Shown here one piece after another: positions 24,999-32,500 of a DNA stretch of 51,972 nucleotides. The translations under genes were made by a program, and so were the position numbers. The stretch covers positions 1 through 51,972 of the forward strand of contig JBGPNM010000001.1 of NCBI GenBank assembly GCA_041487535.1, in the 5' to 3' direction. The first letter of the stretch is position 1. Each line of letters starts with the position of its first letter. The DNA comes from JANWHZ01 sp041487535. Its GTDB lineage: Bacteria > Patescibacteriota > Saccharimonadia > Saccharimonadales > UBA4665. The notes beneath the pieces are model-generated. The model saw only the letters and a list, made by a program, of their open reading frames with translations, was not told the origin of the DNA and made no database searches.

Positions 24999-26063
24999 AT
25001 GGCAATACGCATCAATAATATCCTCCCGGGGCGCAAGCGCGGTCAACAAGCGTCTGTACCGTTGAGCGCTGCCGATACTGTACGCATTACTAACGAAACT
25101 GTTGCGGCGAGACGCGACGAAGTGTTGGGGAGCGCCCGGAAGTACATTTATCCATTGCAAGCCTCCAAGCATCGTATCGTAAAGTGGTCCGTTGGTATAT
25201 TCGTTGCGTCCGTGGTCGGCCTCTTCGTCTTTTGCTGCCTGGAGCTGTATAAGTTCCAGTCCACATCAAGCTTTATCTACGGCGTGACACGCGTATTGCC
25301 GTTTCCGTTAGCTGTTATCGGCAACAGGTATGTCGTCTCCTACAATACGTATCTTTTTGAATTGCGGCACTACATGCACTATTACCAGACGCAACAACCC
25401 GATACCAACTTTGGTACGGCTCCAGGCAAGCAGCAGTTGGCGGTGCTTAAACAACGATCCCTGGATCAAGTCCTGAAAGCAGCCTATGTGCAGCGGTTGG
25501 CGGCTACAAACCATGTCACCGTCAACGATGGCGAGGTAGATGGGGCGGTGGCGCTGGTTCGTTCACAAAACCGGTTGGGCGCCAGCGACCAGGTGTTCCG
25601 GAATGTTCTGGGCGAATTTTGGGGTTGGTCGGTCGAGGATTTTCGCCGTGAGCTAAAGCAAGAGTTGCTTGAGCAGAAGGTCGTCGATAAGCTCGACACC
25701 AAAACACACGGCCGCGCTAACCAGGCGCTGGCGGAATTGCAGCGTGGCGCCGACTTTGCTACGCTTGCGAAGCAAGTTTCTGACGATGCCACTACACGGG
25801 CTAACGGCGGTGACTATGGCATAGCAATCAGCAGGTCCAATACTGGTATTGCGCCGCAGGTCGTCAGCCAGTTGTTCCAGTTAAAGCGCGGTAACTATTC
25901 GTGGATTATCAATACCGGGTACAGCCTGGAGATTGTAAAACTTACCGATATCCAGGGTAATACCGTCCGGGCGGCGCATATGTCGTTTAACTTCCGTCCC
26001 GTTACTGACTACACCAAGCCTCTGGAAGCCCGAGAGAAACCGCGCGTGTTTATACATGTTTGA
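24999..26063 (+). CDS. Membrane-anchored SurA/PpiC-like peptidyl-prolyl isomerase
   Basis: The 354-residue protein has a cytoplasmic basic N-terminus, one membrane helix (about 63-85, KWSVGIFVASVVGLFVFCCL), a helical SurA-type chaperone region (LAVLKQRSLDQVLKAAYVQRLA; EVDGAVALVRSQNRLGASDQVF) and a parvulin-like domain (ADFATLAKQVSDDATTRANGGDYG). It probably folds exported proteins such as pilins and surface proteins encoded nearby. Family membership is well supported; catalytic activity is uncertain. Confidence 0.78.
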   Translation: MAIRINNILPGRKRGQQASVPLSAADTVRITNETVAARRDEVLGSARKYIYPLQASKHRIVKWSVGIFVASVVGLFVFCCLELYKFQSTSSFIYGVTRVLPFPLAVIGNRYVVSYNTYLFELRHYMHYYQTQQPDTNFGTAPGKQQLAVLKQRSLDQVLKAAYVQRLAATNHVTVNDGEVDGAVALVRSQNRLGASDQVFRNVLGEFWGWSVEDFRRELKQELLEQKVVDKLDTKTHGRANQALAELQRGADFATLAKQVSDDATTRANGGDYGIAISRSNTGIAPQVVSQLFQLKRGNYSWIINTGYSLEIVKLTDIQGNTVRAAHMSFNFRPVTDYTKPLEAREKPRVFIHV

Positions 26064-26200
26064 TGCTATCTTGAGGGCTTGTCCCTAGCCATTGCTTTTG
26101 GCGCCTCACCCTGGTATTATGACCTCTGTTGTTCTGGTATTCTTGCCAAGACCAATAGAACAAATTAAGGCGCGTAGGCGTCTGTTTGTAGAGATAACGC

Positions 26201-26278
26201 GGGCTCGTAGTGAAGCTGGCCTATCACGCCTCCCTGTCACGGAGGAGATCGCCGGTTCGAATCCGGTCGGGCCCGCCA
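26201..26278 (+). tRNA. tRNA-Asp (anticodon GUC)
   Basis: Acceptor GGGCTCG pairs with CGGGCCC (26268-26274, one G-U), discriminator G, CCA encoded. Anticodon arm CCTCC-CTGTCAC-GGAGG gives GUC. The T arm is GCCGGTTCGAATCCGGT. Confidence 0.92.
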
Positions 26279-26360
26279 AACCAGACACCACCCTTGTCGG
26301 AATTTTACCTCCGACCGGACGCTACCTCGGTTCGAAAACCTTGTTTCCAAGTATTGATTA

Positions 26361-26392
26361 AATGATTACGATTGCTGTACAATGTAATCATT
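26361..26392 (+). promoter_or_regulatory. Palindromic operator over the antitoxin promoter
   Basis: AATGATTAC (26361-26369) and GTAATCATT (26384-26392) form a perfect 9-bp inverted repeat flanking the TACAAT -10 box (26378-26383), and the right arm abuts the antitoxin ATG. The layout is what autorepression by a RelB-type antitoxin needs. Confidence 0.65.
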
Positions 26393-26674
26393 ATGAGCAA
26401 CGCATTACTAAGTGTCAGAACTGACGACGAAACCAAACAGCAGATAACAGATTTTGCCGCTTCTGTCGGTTTGTCTGTAAGTGCTTTTGTTACTGTGGTA
26501 CTCAAGCAAGCAGTACGTGAAGGTCGTGTTGTTCTAGCACCTACGCTTGAACCAACGCCCTACCTAGAAAAGATTATGCGTAAAGCTGAGGCAGACCTAA
26601 AAATAGGTCGCAATATTAGTCCACCCCTGAATCGCGAGGAAGCACGAAAGCATCTTCGTTCCCTGATGAAATAG
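26393..26674 (+). CDS. RelB/DinJ-family antitoxin
   Basis: The 93-residue protein has an N-terminal ribbon-helix-helix: ALLSVRTDDETKQQITDFAASVGLSVSAFVTVVLKQAV, the RelB/DinJ pattern (VRxDxxxKxxAxxxxxxxGxxxSxAxxxxL). The acidic/basic C-terminal tail would wrap the toxin. The ATG at 26393 follows TACAAT by 9 nt. It is followed 6 nt later by the toxin gene and lies close to tRNA-Asp, a common landing place for such modules. Confidence 0.85.
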   Translation: MSNALLSVRTDDETKQQITDFAASVGLSVSAFVTVVLKQAVREGRVVLAPTLEPTPYLEKIMRKAEADLKIGRNISPPLNREEARKHLRSLMK

Positions 26675-26680
26675 GCTGTT

Positions 26681-26944
26681 ATGCTGGTTCGCTTTAATAC
26701 CGACTTTGACAGGCAATTTAAGGAGCGACTGACTAATAGACAGAAAATCCAGGTACTTGATGCGATTGATCTATTTATTGATAAACCTCTGCATGAAGAT
26801 CTTCGTAGCCACGCACTCAAAGGTGAGTGGCTAGGCTATCGCTCAATAAGTATAGGGGGTGATTTGCGGCTACACTTCAAAATGATAGACGATACAACTG
26901 CTTATTTCGTTGCTGTTGGTAATCATAACCAACTGTATAAATAG
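26681..26944 (+). CDS. YafQ/RelE-family mRNA interferase toxin
   Basis: The 87-residue toxin has the YafQ-type core: HALKGEWLGYRSISIGGDLRLHFK (compare HxLxGxxxGxRexHixxDwllIYk) and a C-terminal FVAVGNHNQLY with the conserved late histidine. Family members cleave mRNA on the ribosome. The pair with the upstream RelB-like antitoxin makes a type II toxin-antitoxin module. Catalytic His residues at the YafQ positions are largely kept. Confidence 0.82.
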   Translation: MLVRFNTDFDRQFKERLTNRQKIQVLDAIDLFIDKPLHEDLRSHALKGEWLGYRSISIGGDLRLHFKMIDDTTAYFVAVGNHNQLYK

Positions 26945-27047
26945 TTCGGAAGTCCGACTCGACATCCCGCCAGAATTTTTATGTTTATGCCTGATGTAAT
27001 ATTACTTTTGTGGTATTATTTTCTATAAAGTCAAATAATAAAAAATA

Positions 27048-27668
27048 ATGAAAAAACGCAGCGAGCAATACGATCTTATTATTATCCCCGGTCTCAAACT
27101 AGGTTTACATTGGGGCATGCGGAAAGACCTCTGTAGCCGTTTGCGCGTGGCAGCTGAGTTTTATCAGGAAAATCCAGGCTTACATATTGCCGTCTGCGGC
27201 TGCTGGAGTATCTGGTTTGATTGGCTGGGCATACACCCACCTGTAACAGAATGTAAAAGGATGAAAACTAATCTGATTAGACATGGCGTGGAGAGGGAAG
27301 ATATAGTTATGGAATCTCACTCTAAAGATACGCCTGGTAACGTTTATTATCTCAAGCGCTATCTGTGCACGTAGCCGCGATATAAGAAGCTTCTGGTCGT
27401 CTGTGCGGAGCAGCACGAAAAACGGCTCAGGTTCTTGTTTTATAAATTCTTTGGCAGCGATTACAAAATTAGCTATTTGCCAGTTGCAGCGCCTAGGTTC
27501 AATAAGAACGGTACCGCCAATGAAGCTGTCTGTTTAAGGGAGCAAAAGGTATTACTAGCAAACGTCCGGCCTGGTCATGAAGAAGATTTTAAGCATGAGC
27601 TATACAACGGCGCATATTATACGCATCAGGCCGTAGCTGTCCGGGGCGCTATATCAACAGCGAAATAG
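27048..27668 (+). pseudogene. DUF218 (YdcF/SanA-like) gene interrupted by an in-frame amber codon
   Basis: The first 108 codons encode YDLIIIPGLKLGLHWG, RLRVAAEFYQENPGLHIAVCGCW and VEREDIVMESHSKDTPGNVYYLKRYL, which match the DUF218 fold (glycine-rich start, 'xxEaxxtxeN' region). A TAG at 27372-27374 follows, and the same frame continues for 98 more codons with KKLLVVCAEQHEKRLRFLFYKFFG, the second half of the domain, to a stop at 27666-27668. One substitution thus separates two halves of a 207-codon gene. Loss of function is the simplest reading; readthrough of UAG is possible but unsupported, as no other gene here has an internal amber codon. Confidence 0.7.
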
Positions 27669-27925
27669 TTCCACACTTCTAAAGTCGCAGCCCCTCAATG
27701 AAAAAGACCTATGCCCAGGGTATGAGTATTTTTCATTGCCAGAGCACCAGAAATTTGAACCAGCGAAGAATAAAGCTCAGCGAATAGCCGGTTCGCAAGG
27801 AGCGAAGCGCGCAAATCTGATTTCGGGCACAAGGGTGACTAGATAGATATTTAAGTCCAACATGGCTTGCCACGTCTGTATAAAGATTCCCTTTGACTTT
27901 AAGACATTTGTGCTAATATGCTCAA

Positions 27926-28519
27926 GTGCCTTATACATATGTTGCATCGCTGGAGCAGAGATCGGCGCGGCTTCCTAAGCCGCAGCCGAGCCATTTGATG
28001 TATTTTTATCCCCTTGATGAGGAGCTTGTCGTTTCGTTACTCGAATATATTGTCACTGGTTTGGCTCAGCGAGACACCTGCGTCGTCATGGCCAGGCCCC
28101 AGACGCTGATTAACCTGAACAAAAAGCTACGCGCCGTAGGTGTTAATGTCGATTCTGTGCTGCATACCGGCGAGTATATTACATTCGACGCCGAAGAATT
28201 GCTTGCGAGGTTTATGTGCCGCGGTATGCCGAACTGCCGGGAATTTCTAAAGGAAGTCGGCGGGGTTATGTCATCCGCGACTGGCAGGGGGAGGCCGGTT
28301 AGAGCTTTTGGAGATATGGAAGCTCTGCTGCTAGACCAACAGAATATAGCGGGACTGGTAAGCCTAGAGAGGTGCTGGAACGATCTTATGAAGGTTCACG
28401 CTTTTTCACTCTATTGTGCTTATCCGGAAGCTGCTTTCCAACCAGACTCCAAACACAATGCAGTATTCCAGGATGTCTGTGATTGTCATACCGAAGCAGT
28501 CGGTGGTGCTACGGGGTAG
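27926..28519 (+). CDS. MEDS-domain (DcmR-like) sensory protein
   Basis: The 197-residue protein matches the MEDS sensory domain (methanogen/methylotroph, DcmR): HLMYFYPLDEELVVSLLEYI, GDMEALLLDQQNIAGLVSLE and LMKVHAFSLYCAYP, the usual 'H..xFYxxxxxl...l..yi..gL..gd..v.vat...' pattern. No kinase or DNA-binding domain is attached, and no partner gene adjoins. The start is GTG, 6 nt after TGC-TAATAT. In other bacteria such domains precede histidine kinases or anti-sigma modules. What it senses is unknown. Confidence 0.72.
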   Translation: MPYTYVASLEQRSARLPKPQPSHLMYFYPLDEELVVSLLEYIVTGLAQRDTCVVMARPQTLINLNKKLRAVGVNVDSVLHTGEYITFDAEELLARFMCRGMPNCREFLKEVGGVMSSATGRGRPVRAFGDMEALLLDQQNIAGLVSLERCWNDLMKVHAFSLYCAYPEAAFQPDSKHNAVFQDVCDCHTEAVGGATG

Positions 28520-28656
28520 CCTCTTCGCAACAAACCGGCCAATAACCACTAAAACTACTCAGGATCAGAGAGATGTTATGCATGAGTTGTTCGATGCGGC
28601 TATGTTGTTCTCTTATGATTTTCAGCATCGCTAAGTTGAATAAATAAAGTATCCAG

Positions 28657-28687
28657 TTGGAGCAACGGAGGAAATGTCTGCTATAAT
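28657..28687 (+). promoter_or_regulatory. Promoter of tRNA-Thr
   Basis: TGC-TATAAT (28679-28687), an extended -10, with TTGGAG 19 nt upstream. Transcription would start about 14 nt before the mature tRNA. Confidence 0.55.
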
Positions 28688-28707
28688 ATAACTCGTTTTA
28701 GGACTTC

Positions 28708-28784
28708 GCCACCTTAGCTCAGCTGGCTAGAGCACCGCTTTCGTAAAGCGGGGGTCTGGGGTTCGAATCCCCAAGGTGGCTCCA
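28708..28784 (+). tRNA. tRNA-Thr (anticodon CGU)
   Basis: Acceptor GCCACCT pairs with AGGTGGC (28774-28780), discriminator T, CCA encoded. Anticodon arm CCGCT-TTCGTAA-AGCGG gives CGU, reading ACG. The U discriminator matches the UGGA bulge of the thrS T-box downstream. Confidence 0.95.
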
Positions 28785-29038
28785 CGTCGGAATACCTTCC
28801 GACCCCAATCCCTTTGCCGAAAATAAATATTTCCGGCAAAGGGCTAAAGGGTCTCCAGGATTCCTCCTTACGCTCGCCGCCGCTGCACTAGGCGGCTCGC
28901 GGTTAGCTGCAGCTGAGCCAAAACTTTAAATCAGGGAGCGAAGTCGACCGTTTGAAGTTTTGAGAGGAGAAGCGTGGTATGAGGCCGAAGCTTTTGCCGC
29001 TTGTCAGGAAAACGAGACATAGGCGTACGTGACGACGA
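28785..29038 (+). other. Spacer between two tRNAs with strong hairpins
   Basis: No gene is seen. Directly after tRNA-Thr a 7-bp hairpin (28786-28792 with 28797-28803) is followed by a perfect 10-bp stem CCCTTTGCCG/CGGCAAAGGG (28810-28819 with 28834-28843). Neither has a T run. They may be tRNA 3' processing or stalling structures. Confidence 0.4.
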
Positions 29039-29113
29039 GCGGGTGTCGTATAACGGCTATTATGCAGCCTTCCCAAGGCTGAGACGCGGGTTCGACTCCC
29101 GCCACCCGCACCA
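29039..29113 (+). tRNA. tRNA-Gly (anticodon CCC)
   Basis: Acceptor GCGGGTG pairs with CACCCGC (29103-29109), discriminator A, CCA encoded. Anticodon arm CAGCC-TTCCCAA-GGCTG gives CCC, reading GGG. T arm GCGGGTTCGACTCCCGC. Confidence 0.95.
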
Positions 29114-29207
29114 CATTTCACATGCCACACACCCGATCAGTTTACTCGGCTATCGGAATAAACCAGTAGAATCGCGCCGCGCGAAGCTATACAATAATAA
29201 CTAAGCT

Positions 29208-29561
29208 ATGGTTGTCCCTAAACAATACTTGCATGATCGTCTGGTCTTGCTGCTCGCAAGCGTAAACGTATTCTTAACGCTGTTGCTGGCGCTACTTACG
29301 CTACTTAGGCTGGACACAAGTCACAGCAGTTATATTGTCCAGTATCGTTCTAGTGCTGCGATTAATGCCTTTAAAAGCGGTAGCAGCACCGAGCTATTTA
29401 GTTTTATCATCTTCGGTCTGATGGTGCTGGCAATTCATACAACTATCAGCCTGCGCGTGTATCGTATCCATCGCCAGCTCGCCGTAACTGTGCTGGGGCT
29501 AGGCACGTTACTGCTTGTACTCGCCATAATTGTAAGTAATGCCTTGCTTGTCCTTCGATGA
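29208..29561 (+). CDS. Small membrane protein paired with a glycosyltransferase
   Basis: The 117-residue product has three membrane helices (about 10-33, 60-80, 88-115) and no recognised motif. It overlaps the glycosyltransferase gene by ATGA, so the two are made together; it may be an accessory subunit of polysaccharide synthesis. TACAAT ends 12 nt before the ATG. Confidence 0.6.
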   Translation: MVVPKQYLHDRLVLLLASVNVFLTLLLALLTLLRLDTSHSSYIVQYRSSAAINAFKSGSSTELFSFIIFGLMVLAIHTTISLRVYRIHRQLAVTVLGLGTLLLVLAIIVSNALLVLR

Positions 29562-31189
29562 TTGATATTGAGATTCCAGACAAAACCGAACGTCGAGGGC
29601 ACTATAGACTGTTCGAAATTCTGCCCCTCGCCCTCAGTGTGTCGGCTATCCTTCTGCTGTTTATACTGAGCCTCTTAAATGTTACTTTGGCTGCCTTCTT
29701 CGTACTGTTCTACCTGTTCGTTTACTTGTCGCGGGCTATTGGCGTTGCGATCCGTTCGCTGCATGGCTACGCGGCAATGCGTAAAAACCAAAAGCTCAAT
29801 TGGCTGAACCTTGTAGACGACCTTGAAGCGGGCAAGGTAGACGCATCTGTTGCAGGCCGCCCGGATTGGCACCGGCGGCAGGTGGCGGTGCACGGCGGTG
29901 AGCATTTACGTATAAAGCCGAGTGAACTGCTGCACGCTATTATCATTCCCACGTACAACGAAAGCCGCGAAGTGCTAGAGCCTACGATCCAGTCTGTGCT
30001 CACTTCAAATTATCCAATGAAACAAGTTATCTTAATACTTGCTTACGAAGAGCGTGGCGGCGACAATATTGCCCGCTTGGCACACGAACTGATCGATACG
30101 TATAAGGATAATTTCTTCTACGCGTTTGCCATACGGCACCCAAAGGACATCAAGGGCGAACTTATAGGCAAGGGCGGTAACGCCACCTATGCTGGCCGTG
30201 AGTTGCAGAAGTACCTGGAACGGGAGCGGATCGATCCGTTGCGTGTGGTAGTTACCACGCTGGATGCAGACAACCGACCCGATAAAGAGTATCTGGCCTG
30301 CTTGAGCTATACGTACGTGCTTTGCCCCGATCCCGTGCGCGCGGCTTTTCAGCCTGTAGCGATGTATACGAACAATATATGGGACGCGCCTGCGCCGATG
30401 CGTGTACTCGCTACCGGCAATTCTATTTACAATATTGTCCTGTCTATGCGTCCGCATACGATGCGCAACTTTTCCTCACACGCCCAAGGTATGGCATCGC
30501 TGATCGAGACTAACTTTTGGAGCGTCCGCACAATCGTGGAAGACGGACACCAGTTCTGGCGTTCATACTTCCGGTTTGACGGAGACTATATTGTATATCC
30601 GCTCCATGTGCCCATTTACCAAGATGCAGTCTTGACTGATTCCTACCGTAAGACTCTAAAAGCACAGTTCGTGCAGCTGAGACGCTGGACGTACGGCGCT
30701 TCTGACATTGCCTACGTGGTACATATGGGTTTCTTTCGGAAGAACAAGGTGCCTCGGTCTGATCTGATCGCCAAAACGTTCCGCCTGACTGAAGCACACG
30801 TATCATGGGCGGCTGCACCCATCCTGACTCTTATAGGCGGGTTTATACCGAGTTTGTTCCATCCTCACAGCCTGGCGGCCAACCAATTACCGTTGATCGT
30901 AAGCCGCATCCAGACGTTCGCGTTGGTTCTTAGCGTGGTAATGATTTTTCTGTGTCTAAAAACCTTACCGCCAAAACCGGAGCGGTATAAGCGCCATCGT
31001 ACGCTTTTCATGATAACGCAGTGGGCATACCTGCCGGTGACGACTATTCTATACAACTCGTTCGCTGCTTTTTATTCGCAATGGCGCTTAGCCTTTGGCT
31101 GGTATATGGATAAGTTCGATGTGACCGAAAAAGCGGTCGTCGGTGCGTCAGATAAGGGCGCAGTCGCTGCCGGTACTTACAAGGGATGA
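29558..31189 (+). CDS. Membrane-bound family 2 glycosyltransferase
   Basis: The 543-residue enzyme has two N-terminal membrane helices, a GT-A domain (HAIIIPTYNESREVLEPTIQSVL; TLDADNRPD as the DxD metal site near 233; VEDGHQFWR near 327; QLRRWTYG near 372, the Q/RxxRW motif of processive synthases) and several C-terminal helices. It is of the cellulose/hyaluronan-synthase type and probably makes or exports a cell-surface polysaccharide. Acceptor and sugar cannot be read from sequence. Its last 13 bp overlap the convergent nrdR end. Confidence 0.85.
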   Translation: MIDIEIPDKTERRGHYRLFEILPLALSVSAILLLFILSLLNVTLAAFFVLFYLFVYLSRAIGVAIRSLHGYAAMRKNQKLNWLNLVDDLEAGKVDASVAGRPDWHRRQVAVHGGEHLRIKPSELLHAIIIPTYNESREVLEPTIQSVLTSNYPMKQVILILAYEERGGDNIARLAHELIDTYKDNFFYAFAIRHPKDIKGELIGKGGNATYAGRELQKYLERERIDPLRVVVTTLDADNRPDKEYLACLSYTYVLCPDPVRAAFQPVAMYTNNIWDAPAPMRVLATGNSIYNIVLSMRPHTMRNFSSHAQGMASLIETNFWSVRTIVEDGHQFWRSYFRFDGDYIVYPLHVPIYQDAVLTDSYRKTLKAQFVQLRRWTYGASDIAYVVHMGFFRKNKVPRSDLIAKTFRLTEAHVSWAAAPILTLIGGFIPSLFHPHSLAANQLPLIVSRIQTFALVLSVVMIFLCLKTLPPKPERYKRHRTLFMITQWAYLPVTTILYNSFAAFYSQWRLAFGWYMDKFDVTEKAVVGASDKGAVAAGTYKG

Positions 31190-31584
31190 AATGCTAGGTA
31201 GTGCACCTGCGCGACTGCGTCGAAACGCTTAAGAACTTCGCTTGTTACTCCTACGATGTCTGTTCGCTGAATAACACCCCGTGATACATATGCAGGGAGT
31301 AGTTTACCAAGAACTGTGTCGGCAAGGGCGGTGGCGTCTGAAATGGCGGTTTTACGGTGACGGCAGGCATCGTAAATGCTCAGGAAGAGCATATCGCGCT
31401 CGAATGCAATAATGTGCGACAAGCCATAACAAACCATTAGCGAGCGTTCATACACGCTGCGTTCTACCGAGCTAAATACGGCGCTGCAGACAAGACATCG
31501 CCGTCGTCGCCACACGCTGTTCGACTTCTTCTGCAGACGGGAGTTAGTAACCTGCGTCCCGCCGCAGCAGTATATACATACCAT
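31177..31584 (-). CDS. nrdR: Transcriptional repressor NrdR
   Basis: NrdR senses dATP/ATP and represses ribonucleotide reductase genes. The 135-residue protein has a zinc ribbon (CIYC at 3-6, CLVC further on) with the DNA-contacting RRRR stretch, then an ATP-cone: FERDMLFLSIYDACRHRKT..., and SEVLKRFDAVAQVHYLAFH at the end. It is slightly shorter and more divergent than usual (about 150). GACAAT ends 8 nt before the ATG, so it is probably leaderless. No nrd gene is in the window. Confidence 0.85.
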   Translation of the reverse strand: MVCIYCCGGTQVTNSRLQKKSNSVWRRRRCLVCSAVFSSVERSVYERSLMVCYGLSHIIAFERDMLFLSIYDACRHRKTAISDATALADTVLGKLLPAYVSRGVIQRTDIVGVTSEVLKRFDAVAQVHYLAFHPL

Positions 31585-31645
31585 GTCTACATATTGTCAT
31601 GACGCTATTAAAAAAGCTAGTGGATAAGCTGCGTAAGACTGCGGA

Positions 31646-31692
31646 AAAACGCAATCTACCCCGCACATCCTTAACGGACGACGGGGTAGATT
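31646..31692 (-). terminator. Terminator after the 38-residue gene
   Basis: On the minus strand AATCTACCCCG (31692-31682) pairs perfectly over 11 bp with CGGGGTAGATT (31663-31653), followed by GCGTTTTT. It would end the transcript from the promoter at 31848-31876 before nrdR. Confidence 0.75.
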
Positions 31693-31705
31693 AACGAATT
31701 TTGAT

Positions 31706-31822
31706 CTAGGCTTTGCCGGCCCGGGGCCGTTTTATCTTCCTGCTGTTTCTTCGGGTAGAAAATATTAGCTCTTCGTAGAACAATTGAAAACCATCAAGAG
31801 CACTATTGCTAGTGGTACTCAC
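31706..31822 (-). CDS. Small basic 38-residue protein
   Basis: This short gene has a full set of expression signals: a near-consensus promoter, AGGGAG 5 nt before GTG 31822, and a strong terminator. The product starts MSTTSNSALDGFQLFYEE and ends with a very basic tail containing STRRNSRKIKRPR. Such a half-hydrophobic, half-basic layout suits an RNA- or ribosome-binding peptide, but I recognise no family. An in-frame GTG and TTG lie just upstream but leave no space for the ribosome site. A non-coding RNA reading of the same transcript is the alternative. Confidence 0.55.
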   Translation of the reverse strand: MSTTSNSALDGFQLFYEELIFSTRRNSRKIKRPRAGKA

Positions 31823-31847
31823 CAACACTCCCTGATTAACGAATCCT

Positions 31848-31876
31848 ATCATACGCTTTTGGCGTAGCTTTGTCAA
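31848..31876 (-). promoter_or_regulatory. Near-consensus promoter of the 38-residue gene
   Basis: TTGACA and TATGAT separated by exactly 17 nt on the minus strand; the start of transcription falls about 20 nt before the GTG. It is the best consensus promoter in the window next to the rRNA promoter. Confidence 0.75.
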
Positions 31877-31930
31877 TTTGCGGCAGTCATTTGAAGGGTT
31901 GTATGACAGAGGTAGTCGGCAACGCTCCCC

Positions 31931-31959
31931 TTGTTTTTAGGCACTAAATCAGCTATATT
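31931..31959 (+). promoter_or_regulatory. Promoter of tRNA-Val
   Basis: TTGTTT and TATATT with 17-nt spacing; transcription would start about 16 nt before the tRNA. Confidence 0.6.
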
Positions 31960-31981
31960 TTATATGTTCCGCCAGAGAAAA

Positions 31982-32058
31982 GGGTGATTAGCTCAGTTGG
32001 CTAGAGCGCGTTCTTGACGTGAACGAGGTCGGGGGTTCGAGCCCCTCATCACCCACCA
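31982..32058 (+). tRNA. tRNA-Val (anticodon GAC)
   Basis: Acceptor GGGTGAT pairs with ATCACCC (32048-32054), discriminator A, CCA encoded. Anticodon arm CGTTC-TTGACGT-GAACG gives GAC. T arm GGGGGTTCGAGCCCCT. Confidence 0.95.
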
Positions 32059-32068
32059 TGCGCTAAGC

Positions 32069-32091
32069 AGCCGCGATGAGCGGCTTTTTTT
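32069..32091 (+). terminator. Terminator after tRNA-Val
   Basis: AGCCGC-GATGA-GCGGCT hairpin followed by seven T. Confidence 0.85.
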
Positions 32092-32247
32092 GTTTCTCCC
32101 GGAGTGTGAATAGAAGATATCATGTATGGTGTCAGCGTATTTATCTGTCCACAGTTAAGATGTGATAAGGACAACATAATAATACTAGCCATATCGTACC
32201 AACTGTATTATATTAGTGTTAGGTGAAGTTTTGCGATGTGTTACAAT

Positions 32248-32418
32248 CACGTTCAGGCGATGAAGCGGACATACCAACCGCTGAGCCACGTCGGCAGCTA
32301 TACGTACGATAACGTGATAGCATAAGTGTCTTGTAAGCATCCTAAAAGATACATGCAAGGAAGTCCGGTGGAACCGCCCATTTTGCGACACTAGAATAAA
32401 ACGCATAACTGGGTCCGA
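32248..32418 (+). promoter_or_regulatory. T-box-type leader of thrS
   Basis: GGTGGAACCGCC (32367-32378) matches the T-box core (GGTGGNACCGC). It folds as an antiterminator: CGG (366-368) with CCG (415-417), the 7-nt bulge UGGAACC, then GCCCA (376-380) with UGGGU (410-414). The bulge UGGA is complementary to UCCA, the 3' end of tRNA-Thr with its U discriminator. Upstream, hairpin AGCGG/CCGCT (32264-32282) presents ACA and ACC threonine codons in its loop as specifier candidates. Uncharged tRNA-Thr would favour expression of thrS. The stem I region is much shorter than in Bacillus T-boxes, and overlap with the terminator is small. Confidence 0.72.
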
Positions 32419-32470
32419 GACGCGTAAGATTACATGCCATACGAGAGTATGTAATCAGACGCGTCTTTTT
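32417..32470 (+). terminator. Leader terminator before thrS
   Basis: GACGCGT (32419-32425) pairs with ACGCGTC (32459-32465) and GATTACAT (32428-32435) with ATGTAATC (32449-32456); five T follow. It lies 30 nt before the thrS ATG and directly after the T-box antiterminator, as expected for attenuation. Confidence 0.8.
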
Positions 32471-32500
32471 GTTTACTGTAAATCTTAAGAAGGAGAACAT

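Noticed and set aside
27372..27374. Recoding of UAG as a sense codon
   Set aside because: No other gene in the window has an internal amber, and intact genes such as pilT end in TAG.
28416..28634. 72-codon frame overlapping the MEDS gene end
   Set aside because: It overlaps the supported gene in another frame, and no ribosome site or motif is seen.
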